Origin: a bacterium
GTDB taxonomy: Bacteria > Planctomycetota > Planctomycetia > Pirellulales > Pirellulaceae
DNA: 8,017 nucleotides
Assembly: GCA_030432015.1 (NCBI GenBank)
Contig: JAUIHJ010000383.1
Span: forward strand, 1-8,017
Direction of reading: 5' to 3'
Of the stretch, positions 1-6,138 are shown piece by piece; position 1 is the first letter of the stretch, and each line of letters begins with the position of its first letter. The notes under the pieces were generated by a model that had not been told where the DNA came from, did not search any database, and was given only the letters and a program-made list of their open reading frames with translations. The position numbers and the translations under genes are program-made.

Positions 1-2
1 GC

Positions 3-3000
3 GATCACCTCGACGCGTTGGCACGGCAGGGAGCGCCTCGGATCTTAAGCTGGTGGTTTACGCTGCTGACCGCGGGTGTCGCCCTGACCCTCACTGTGGC
101 GGTCGGTGTTGTGACCAATCCAGACCAGATCGACGACTTTTCATTCCTCAACCTGCCAGCCTGGACGCTCGACACGTCCGGAACCGGTCCCTTGTGGATG
201 GCCGGCAGTACCGGAATCGCGTTGGGATTGGTTGCCATCATCTATGTGATTGTGCGCCCGATCATGGTGCGGCAAACAATCGACGGGATGCAACAATTTC
301 ATCAGCATCTGGCCAACGCCGACACATCGCTGGAGGCCGCCCGCGCCGTGGCGACCGCCGAGGCCGATCAGCAGCGCTACACGCTTAAGGGAGAGATGGA
401 CGAGCAGGTCGCCCGGCTTTACGCCGAACGCAATGTGCGAGTCAAGAAAATCAACGACCAGCGCGAGACGCAAATGGCCCGTTCCGCCGATGCGCTCCAG
501 GAGTTGCAGCATCAACTCGCGCGCGAGCGTGACGACAACCAACGCCAGATCAACCAGCATTTCGAACAGTTGCGGCAGCAAGCGCAGGAGGCCAGCCAGC
601 AGCAGATCCAACATCTGAATGAGACCCAGGAAGCGGAGATTGCCGCAGGGCGGGATGCGTTCGAACGCAGCTGGAAGCGAACGGTCGAGGCCTGGCAGCA
701 GGGTATTGCGGCATTTGAAGGCAACCTCGCGGCCATGACGGAGTTCTGCGAAACTCGCTTTCCTGAATGGGAAACCGCCGATTGGGAACACTGGAATTCC
801 CCCGACCCACAACTGCCCGCGCTGGGCTTCGGTCGCTACCACATCGGTCTGGAAATGTTCGACGGAGGCATTTCGAAGGATCCAGACCTGGCCACCGAGC
901 GGACCACGTTCGAGTTGCCTGCCATCATGTCATTCGCCCAACATTCCACGATGCTCTACGAGACTTGGGGCGAGGGACGCTCGGTCGCCAATGCCGCGAT
1001 GCAGAATGCGATGCTGCGCCTGCTGACGTCACTGCCGCCGGGTAAAGTCCGCTTCACGATCATCGATCCGGTCGGGCTGGGGCAGGACTTTTCCGCCTTC
1101 ATGCACCTGGCGGACTTTGACGAACGCCTGGTGACACATCGCATCTGGACGGAAGCCGAACACATTAACAAGCGGTTGACCGACCTCACCGAGCACATGG
1201 AGGATGTGATCCAAACGTATTTGCGAAACGAGTTTCGTTCCATCGACGAATACAATCGCCACGCCGGGGAAGTCGCCGAGCCGTTTCACATTCTGGTGGC
1301 AGCCAATTTTCCGGCGGGATTTTCCGAAGAGTCGGCCGCGAGATTGCTGAGCATCGTCAACAGCGGAGCGCGCTGCGGTGTGTATAGCATTCTTAGCGTC
1401 GATACGAAGCAGGAGATTCCACGCAACTTCAGCCTCGCCGATCTCGAGCAAAACGCCGTGACGGTGCAGTGGAACGGCAAGCGATTTTGTTGGCTCGATG
1501 AAGATATCAAGGATCTTCCCTTGGAGCTGGATCGGCCGCCCACCGATGAATGTCTCACCAACATTATCAAAGTGTTCGGCAAGCGGGCCAAGGAAGCGAA
1601 TCGGGTCGAAGTGCCATTCAAGACCGTCGCCGCGCCGCGCGACAAGTGGTGGACTTTCGACAGCCGGGACCACATCGAAGTCGCACTCGGTCGCGCCGGG
1701 GCCACCAAGTTGCAGACAATGAAACTGGGTAAAGGGACGTCGCAACATGTGCTGATCTCCGGAAAAACCGGCTCCGGAAAATCAACCCTGCTGCACGCGC
1801 TGATCACCAACACGGCCATTCACTACAATCCGGAAGAAATACAGTTCTACTTGATCGACTTCAAAAAGGGGGTCGAGTTCAAGACCTACGCGACACTGAA
1901 GCTGCCTCACGCCCGGGTGGTGGCGATCGAAAGTGAACGCGAATTCGGCATGAGCGTCCTGCAGCGTCTGGACGACGAATTGAAAGTACGAGGCGATCTG
2001 TTTCGCGACCATGGCGTGCAGGACATCAAGAATTTCCGCAACGCCAATCCCGATGTCGCCATGCCGCGGTTGCTGCTGGTGATCGACGAATTCCAGGAGT
2101 TTTTTGTCGCGGATGACAAGGTCGCCCAGGATGCCGCCTTGCTACTCGATCGGCTGGTGCGGCAAGGTCGGGCGTTCGGCATTCATGTGCTGTTGGGATC
2201 GCAGACGCTGGCGGGGGCGTATTCGCTGGCACGCAGCACGATTGGGCAGATGGCGGTTCGTGTGGCGCTGCAATGCAGCGAAGCCGATTCACATTTGATT
2301 CTGAGCGAAGACAACACGGCGGCGCGGCTGCTGAGCCGTCCTGGGGATGCGATCTACAACGATGCCAACGGGCTGTTTGAAGGCAACCATCCCTTTCAAG
2401 TGGTCTGGCTCTCGGCCGAAGAACAGGAGGAATACCTCGTGCCGCTGGCGCAAATGGCGTCGGACCAAGGGATGCGAACCGAGCCCATGATTGTTTTCGA
2501 GGGTAACGCGCCGGCTGATCCTGCCGGCAATCCGCTGCTGCGAGCCGCACTCGATGCAGCACAACCAGCCACCCCGCTGGTACCGACTGCCTGGTTGGGC
2601 GCGGCTGTCGCCATCAAAGATCCCACATCGATTCTGATGCGACGTCAGAGCGGCGGGAATTTGCTCATCGTTGGTCAACAGGAACAGCTCGCCACGGGAA
2701 TTTTGGCGAGTTGCCTTTTGAGCCTGGCGGCCGGAGTCACCGGGCGCGCGGGTAGCGATTGGATTCCCCGTTTTTACGTTTTCGACGGCACACGGCCCGA
2801 GTCGCCCGAAATCGATTTTTGGAGGCGTCTGGCGACCGATCTGCCGATCGACGCGAGCGTTGTGAAACCCAAGGATGCCGGGGCGACCATTGCGGACCTG
2901 GCTGACGAAGTGAGTCGTCGTGCGGAAGCGGGCGACGACGGCCTGGCGCCGATCTTTGTCGTCATTTACGACCTGGCGCGGTTCCGGGACTTTCGCCGCG

Positions 3001-3401
3001 GGGAAGACGACTTCAGCTTCAGCATGGATGACGACAAGCCGGTCACCGCGGACAAGCACCTGGCGACGCTCCTCCGGGATGGCCCCGCGTTTGGCGTTCA
3101 CACGATGATCTGGTGCGACACGTATAATAGCGTCAACCGCACATTTGATCGGCAGTCGCTGCGAGAATTGGATCATCGGATTCTGTTCCAGATGAGTGCC
3201 ACGGATTCGGCCAACCTGATGGATTCGCCCATCGCCAGCCGACTCGGCGACCATCGTGCAATCCTGTACAGTGAAGAGCAGGGCCAGTTCGAGAAGTTTC
3301 GGCCCTACGGGTTGCCGTCCGACAACTGGATCGAGTTGGTCAAGCAGGGGCTCGACCGGCGCGAAAATGAAAACCACTCGTTGAGAAAGTCGACTCCATG
3401 A
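3..3401 (+). CDS. Membrane-anchored FtsK/SpoIIIE-family triple-ATPase-fold protein with coiled coil (5' partial)
   Basis: Probably a hexameric, ATP-driven translocase at the inner membrane; the substrate (DNA or protein) cannot be told. The frame is open to the left edge. A TTG at 18 is the only start-like codon in view, has no Shine-Dalgarno before it, and sits just 8 residues ahead of the first membrane helix, so the true start is probably upstream. Residues below count from that TTG. Membrane helices lie at about 9-32 and 59-79. A Q/E/R-rich coiled coil follows at about 88-240. Three RecA-like folds come next. Fold 1 (about 300-520) is degenerate, with WGEGRS at 317-322 in place of Walker A. 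Fold 2 (about 555-830) is canonical, with Walker A GKTGSGKS at 582-589, Walker B LLLVIDEF at 685-692 and GIHVLLGSQ at 721-729. Fold 3 (about 860-1110) lacks Walker A (VGQQEQLATG, 885-894) but keeps a Walker-B-like VVIYD (981-985). The architecture recalls EccC/EssC of type VII secretion rather than cell-division FtsK: there is no gamma domain and only two membrane helices. The family-level call is firm; the specific role is unknown. Confidence 0.87.
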   Translation, partial: DHLDALARQGAPRILSWWFTLLTAGVALTLTVAVGVVTNPDQIDDFSFLNLPAWTLDTSGTGPLWMAGSTGIALGLVAIIYVIVRPIMVRQTIDGMQQFHQHLANADTSLEAARAVATAEADQQRYTLKGEMDEQVARLYAERNVRVKKINDQRETQMARSADALQELQHQLARERDDNQRQINQHFEQLRQQAQEASQQQIQHLNETQEAEIAAGRDAFERSWKRTVEAWQQGIAAFEGNLAAMTEFCETRFPEWETADWEHWNSPDPQLPALGFGRYHIGLEMFDGGISKDPDLATERTTFELPAIMSFAQHSTMLYETWGEGRSVANAAMQNAMLRLLTSLPPGKVRFTIIDPVGLGQDFSAFMHLADFDERLVTHRIWTEAEHINKRLTDLTEHMEDVIQTYLRNEFRSIDEYNRHAGEVAEPFHILVAANFPAGFSEESAARLLSIVNSGARCGVYSILSVDTKQEIPRNFSLADLEQNAVTVQWNGKRFCWLDEDIKDLPLELDRPPTDECLTNIIKVFGKRAKEANRVEVPFKTVAAPRDKWWTFDSRDHIEVALGRAGATKLQTMKLGKGTSQHVLISGKTGSGKSTLLHALITNTAIHYNPEEIQFYLIDFKKGVEFKTYATLKLPHARVVAIESEREFGMSVLQRLDDELKVRGDLFRDHGVQDIKNFRNANPDVAMPRLLLVIDEFQEFFVADDKVAQDAALLLDRLVRQGRAFGIHVLLGSQTLAGAYSLARSTIGQMAVRVALQCSEADSHLILSEDNTAARLLSRPGDAIYNDANGLFEGNHPFQVVWLSAEEQEEYLVPLAQMASDQGMRTEPMIVFEGNAPADPAGNPLLRAALDAAQPATPLVPTAWLGAAVAIKDPTSILMRRQSGGNLLIVGQQEQLATGILASCLLSLAAGVTGRAGSDWIPRFYVFDGTRPESPEIDFWRRLATDLPIDASVVKPKDAGATIADLADEVSRRAEAGDDGLAPIFVVIYDLARFRDFRRGEDDFSFSMDDDKPVTADKHLATLLRDGPAFGVHTMIWCDTYNSVNRTFDRQSLRELDHRILFQMSATDSANLMDSPIASRLGDHRAILYSEEQGQFEKFRPYGLPSDNWIELVKQGLDRRENENHSLRKSTP

Positions 3402-4078
3402 ATTTCCACGCTGCCTCGTTTGTGCTCGCCATTGTGTTCCTGGCAGGGCACGGTGCTTCGTTCACTGCCAACGCCCGGAGCTCCGAGCCGGAGCCGGGGT
3501 TCGTATCGCTGTTCGATGGCGAGTCATTATCCGGTTGGGAGGGCAACCTGAAGATCTTTCGTGTTGAGCAGGGGGCGATCGTCGCTGGATCGCTGGACGC
3601 ACCGATTGCCAACAACGAATTTCTGTGCACGCGGCGCGAGTTCGGAGACTTCGAATTGCGCCTGCAGGCGAAACTGGTCGGTGAAGGCAAGAACGCCGGG
3701 ATCCAATTTCGCAGCAAACGAATCCCCAACCATCATGAAGTCATTGGTTACCAATGCGACATGGGGATCTCCGGCGCCGATCACGTCATCTGGGGCGCGC
3801 TGTATGACGAATCGCGGCGCCGCAAGTTCCTGGCCGAAGGCGCGCAGGATCAGCTTGCCGAAGCACTCCAGCCGGCCGCTTGGAACGACTTCGTCATCCG
3901 CTGTGAAGGACCGCGAATTCAGATCTGGCTGAACGGCTATCAAACGGTCGATTTCGTCGAGACCGACGACGTCGCCAAACGCGGCGTAATTGCATTGCAA
4001 ATCCACGGTGGTCAACCGGCTTTGGCGTCGTACCGGAACATTCGCATTAAGACGTTGGGAACGAAGCCGGTACGTTAA
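3398..4078 (+). CDS. Secreted DUF1080 (3-keto-disaccharide hydrolase-like) protein
   Basis: A 226-residue exported protein made of one DUF1080 domain, a concanavalin-like beta-sandwich family abundant in planctomycetes. Characterised relatives hydrolyse 3-keto-glycosides; activity here is inferred. A hydrophobic segment at 7-22 with an ANA site at 24-26 suggests signal peptidase I cleavage, although the N-region has no Lys or Arg, which is unusual. Family landmarks are FVSLFDGESLSGW (35-47), NAGIQFRS (99-106), GYQCDMG (117-123), a WN...WLNG stretch and GVIALQIHGG (196-205). The start is forced: an in-frame TGA at 3368-3370 is followed by no other start codon before this ATG. A weak GAGAAAG at 3383-3389 can serve as ribosome binding site. 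The ATG overlaps the stop of the FtsK-like gene in an ATGA, suggesting translational coupling. The length is that of a single-domain member. The family is certain; the enzymatic function is likely but unproven for this protein. Confidence 0.93.
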   Translation: MNFHAASFVLAIVFLAGHGASFTANARSSEPEPGFVSLFDGESLSGWEGNLKIFRVEQGAIVAGSLDAPIANNEFLCTRREFGDFELRLQAKLVGEGKNAGIQFRSKRIPNHHEVIGYQCDMGISGADHVIWGALYDESRRRKFLAEGAQDQLAEALQPAAWNDFVIRCEGPRIQIWLNGYQTVDFVETDDVAKRGVIALQIHGGQPALASYRNIRIKTLGTKPVR

Positions 4079-4104
4079 TGGGTTAGCGATTCGCCGGGCA
4101 CATC

Positions 4105-4770
4105 ATGGATGACATTCTTACAACGCGGCGAGGAACGCCGGCCGGTGATTTGCCGACGCCGAAGTTCATCTATTTCGATCTCGGCAACGTGTTGCTGAAT
4201 TTCGACCATCAGCGCGCCGCACGGCAGATGGCCGAGGTGGCGGGCACCTCACCCGCTGCCGCCTGGGATGCGGTCTTCACCACCGGCTTGGAGCTGCGCT
4301 ACGAACGGGGCGAGATGACGACCGCGGAATTCCACGCCCTGTTTTGTCAGCTTACCGGAACCACGTCGTCCGTCGCGGCGCTGTCGCACGCGGCGTCTGA
4401 TATTTTTGAACCGAATCCAGCCGTGATCGACTTGTTGGGAAAGTTGCGCCGTCACGGACGTCGCCTGGGGCTGCTCTCCAACACCAACGACGCGCATTGG
4501 TCGTTCATCACGAGCGCGTTTCCCGACCTGCCCGGTCAGTTTGAAGTCGTCGCCCTGAGCTTCGAGTTACAAACCCTGAAGCCGGAGCAGGAAATCTATG
4601 CCCAGGCGGCCCGGCTCGCGGGTTGCGAGCCGGCCGCGATTCTCTTCATCGACGACCGGACCGAAAACGTGGCCGGCGCTCAGGCCGCCGGATTCGACGC
4701 GGTTCAATTCACCGACCACCCAACGCTCGTCGCTGACCTGCTCGCTCGCGGTCTCGGGCCGCTGGCGTGA
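4105..4770 (+). CDS. HAD-superfamily phosphatase, YihX-like
   Basis: A cytosolic 221-residue HAD hydrolase resembling E. coli YihX, an alpha-D-glucose-1-phosphate phosphatase; the true substrate is unknown. Motif I is FDLGNVL (24-30) with nucleophile Asp25. The +2 position is Gly27 rather than Asp, as in YihX itself (DLGNV), so this is a subfamily trait and not damage. Motif II is LLSNTN with Ser125. Motif III is LKPE with Lys159. Motif IV is FIDDRTENV with Asp183 and Asp184. An alpha-helical cap lies between motifs I and II (about 35-110), containing the YERGEMT stretch common in this subfamily. The ATG at 4105 leaves a 20-residue lead before the Rossmann core, somewhat long for YihX, and no clear ribosome binding site precedes it; a downstream start is possible. 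It lies 26 bases after the DUF1080 gene and is probably co-transcribed with it. A sugar-phosphate role would fit the DUF1080 neighbour, but that is inference. Confidence 0.92.
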   Translation: MDDILTTRRGTPAGDLPTPKFIYFDLGNVLLNFDHQRAARQMAEVAGTSPAAAWDAVFTTGLELRYERGEMTTAEFHALFCQLTGTTSSVAALSHAASDIFEPNPAVIDLLGKLRRHGRRLGLLSNTNDAHWSFITSAFPDLPGQFEVVALSFELQTLKPEQEIYAQAARLAGCEPAAILFIDDRTENVAGAQAAGFDAVQFTDHPTLVADLLARGLGPLA

Positions 4771-4775
4771 GCGGC
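4758..4775 (+). terminator. Short hairpin across the HAD stop codon, possible weak terminator
   Basis: GCCGCT (4758-4763) pairs perfectly with AGCGGC (4770-4775) around a six-base loop, straddling the TGA at 4768-4770. There is no run of T after it, so it is at best a weak or Rho-assisted terminator and may be chance in GC-rich sequence. The rest of the 172-base convergent gap up to the NHL gene holds no clear gene or stronger hairpin. Confidence 0.2.
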
Positions 4776-4942
4776 ATCGTTGAGCTGCGCTGGGCAAGCG
4801 ACCGGAATCGGCTGCAAGGCCACGGATTGCCTCACAACGGGACGTGTTCCAAGGAAGCAGGCCGCAAAGTCGCTCAAGGCTCGGCGCGCAGCGGCGACGT
4901 GCGGAGCAACGATCCAGATACGCTGCCTGTCGACATCGACTG

Positions 4943-5950
4943 CTACTTCTTGACTCGCACCAGCTTCATGATCCGGCCCGACACGTTCCAGTCCTGAACG
5001 TACAGGTTCCCTTCCTTGTCCCAATACGAACCGTGCGTCCCGCTGAAGACCCCTTCGATCCACTTTTCCTGAGGAACGTTGAAATTGGCTCGCTGCTTCG
5101 GGTCTGGGTTGTGACCGAGCACCGCCATGATCGTGTTGCTCTTGTCAAGAATGACCAGGCGACCGTGCAGGTCCGGCACCGAAACGTAGTCCCCCTGGAT
5201 GGAGACCGAGGTCGGCATGCCAAGTCCGGTCACGACCTCTTCGATGAAGTTGCCGTCGAGATCATAGTGCAGCAGGCGTCCTTTCGGCTGATGGTTACGG
5301 TCGCAAATCAGCAACCGCGGCGGGTCGTAACGGGTATCCAACGTCATACCATGCGCGGTGTTGAACTGCTTGAGGTCATTCCCTTTCGAGCCAAAATGTG
5401 AAAGGTACTTTCCTGCCTTGTCGAATCGGAAAATATGGTTGCTCGCGTATCCGTCGGACAGAAAGATATCGCCGTTGGGGGCGACCGTTATGGCCGTGGG
5501 GTTGAACTTCTTGAGACCCAGGCCGGACTCTTCTGGGAACGGTAACTTCAAGACAATTTCGCCGCTATGGGCGTTGAACTTGATTCCCTCGGCGTTTGCG
5601 TTGCGCGCCCCATAGATGAATTCGCCATCCTCTTCTTGGCGAATTTCCATGTCATGGATGCTTGAGTACTGCGGGCCGAGATAGGATTGAATGACTTTGC
5701 CATCGGGCGAGAAGACGACAACCCCTTTGTTGGCGCTCGTATAAATGTTGCCCATCGCGTCGATCACGACCGCGCCGTGTGTCGAACCCAGGGCGGATTG
5801 TCCGTCGGGGCGTAGACCCCATCCCGGGACGGTGTCGAAGGTCATCAGCCCGCAGCCCATTCGCACCGGCTGATCCTCTGCAGCGCGCAGTCCGGTCGAA
5901 GCGAAGAAAACGGTGATCGCCAGCGCGATCAAGGTCGAACGATTTTTCAT
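4943..5950 (-). CDS. Exported NHL-repeat beta-propeller protein, PAL-like (peptidyl-alpha-hydroxyglycine alpha-amidating lyase family)
   Basis: A 335-residue secreted or periplasmic propeller. The signal peptide has Lys2 and Arg4, a hydrophobic core at about 6-18 and cleavage near Ala23/Ala24. NHL/YWTD-type blades follow, each with a G-[ND]-[IL]-[YF] turn: GNIY (67-70), GEFIY (109-113), GDIFLSDGY (160-168), LLICDR (213-218) and GNLYVQD (314-320). The order PTAITV...SDGY...GK...F...H...CDR matches the PAL domain of peptidylglycine monooxygenase. That enzyme cleaves peptidyl-alpha-hydroxyglycine to an amidated peptide and glyoxylate, using three Zn-binding His and an active-site Tyr. Candidates here are His99 (or His58), His200, His306, Tyr168 and Arg218. 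NHL propellers can also be purely structural, so catalysis is not established. The start is supported by GGAG at 5962-5959, 8 bases upstream. The gene is the last in its direction before converging on the HAD gene, and probably has its own promoter in the 188-base upstream gap. Confidence 0.92.
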   Translation of the reverse strand: MKNRSTLIALAITVFFASTGLRAAEDQPVRMGCGLMTFDTVPGWGLRPDGQSALGSTHGAVVIDAMGNIYTSANKGVVVFSPDGKVIQSYLGPQYSSIHDMEIRQEEDGEFIYGARNANAEGIKFNAHSGEIVLKLPFPEESGLGLKKFNPTAITVAPNGDIFLSDGYASNHIFRFDKAGKYLSHFGSKGNDLKQFNTAHGMTLDTRYDPPRLLICDRNHQPKGRLLHYDLDGNFIEEVVTGLGMPTSVSIQGDYVSVPDLHGRLVILDKSNTIMAVLGHNPDPKQRANFNVPQEKWIEGVFSGTHGSYWDKEGNLYVQDWNVSGRIMKLVRVKK

Positions 5951-5958
5951 GATGGAGA

Positions 5959-5962
5959 CTCC
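5959..5962 (-). promoter_or_regulatory. Shine-Dalgarno of the NHL/PAL-like gene
   Basis: Read on the - strand, GGAG lies 8 bases before the ATG at 5950-5948. It is the clearest ribosome binding site in the window and supports that ATG as the start, which also places the signal peptide exactly at the N-terminus. Confidence 0.6.
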
Positions 5963-6024
5963 AGGTTGATCGACGGTGGTTGGCGACCGGATGATGCCAT
6001 GGCTTCACGGGACGAGTGGCTCTC

Positions 6025-6053
6025 AGTATCCGGTCGCGCGAAGGGCATTTCAA
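6025..6053 (-). promoter_or_regulatory. Candidate sigma70-like promoter for the NHL/PAL-like gene
   Basis: On the - strand, TTGAAA (6053-6048; 5 of 6 to the -35 consensus) is followed after exactly 17 bases by GATACT (6030-6025; 4 of 6 to the -10 consensus). Transcription would begin near 6018, giving a leader of about 68 bases before the ATG at 5950. The element lies in the gap after the ABC exporter stop, so the NHL gene need not depend on read-through. It was found by eye, and such matches also occur by chance. Confidence 0.35.
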
Positions 6054-6085
6054 CCCTTGGTGTTCAACCTGTGATGTTCAGCCTG
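6044..6085 (-). repeat. Three 14-base tandem repeats upstream of and overlapping the candidate -35
   Basis: Read on the - strand the units are CAGGCTGAACATCA (6085-6072), CAGGTTGAACACCA (6071-6058) and AGGGTTGAAATGCC (6057-6044). The first two match at 12 of 14 positions. The third is diverged (8 of 14 to the second) but keeps the GGTTGAA core, which supplies the candidate -35. They lie in non-coding sequence between the exporter stop and the NHL gene. They could be a regulator binding array or a decayed slippage repeat. Confidence 0.4.
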
Positions 6086-6138
6086 TGGCGGCGAGCCGTC
6101 GCAGTCGAGCGGCGGATATTGGTCCAGCGGGGCTCGCT

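Noticed and set aside
141..842. 233-codon - strand open frame rich in Leu
   Set aside because: Its Leu-rich, membrane-like look comes from the reverse complement of Gln/Glu-rich coiled-coil codons.
1029..1748. 239-codon - strand open frame
   Set aside because: Antisense shadow of the first ATPase fold; no recognisable domain or ribosome binding site.
2289..3377. 362-codon open frame on the - strand inside the FtsK-like gene
   Set aside because: Fully antisense to a recognisable ATPase domain, with no family motif in its translation; long antisense frames are common opposite GC-rich genes.
18..3401. FtsK-like gene as the chromosome-segregation FtsK
   Set aside because: It has two rather than four membrane helices, no C-terminal gamma domain, and two extra degenerate ATPase folds.
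4172..4200. HAD motif I without the usual second Asp, as a sign of a dead enzyme
   Set aside because: The D-x-G-N form is found in active YihX, and motifs II-IV are intact.
4767..4997. 76-codon + strand frame starting with a GTG that overlaps the HAD stop (GTGA)
   Set aside because: The overlap looks like coupling, but the translation has no recognisable pattern and the frame runs 55 bases into the 3' end of the opposing NHL gene.
4844..5401. 185-codon + strand frame
   Set aside because: Mostly antisense to NHL propeller blades that are clearly the coding strand.
6041..6058. AAGGG/CCCTT inverted repeat as a terminator for the ABC exporter
   Set aside because: Only a 5-base stem with an 8-base loop and no T-run; it also overlaps the candidate promoter and tandem repeats.
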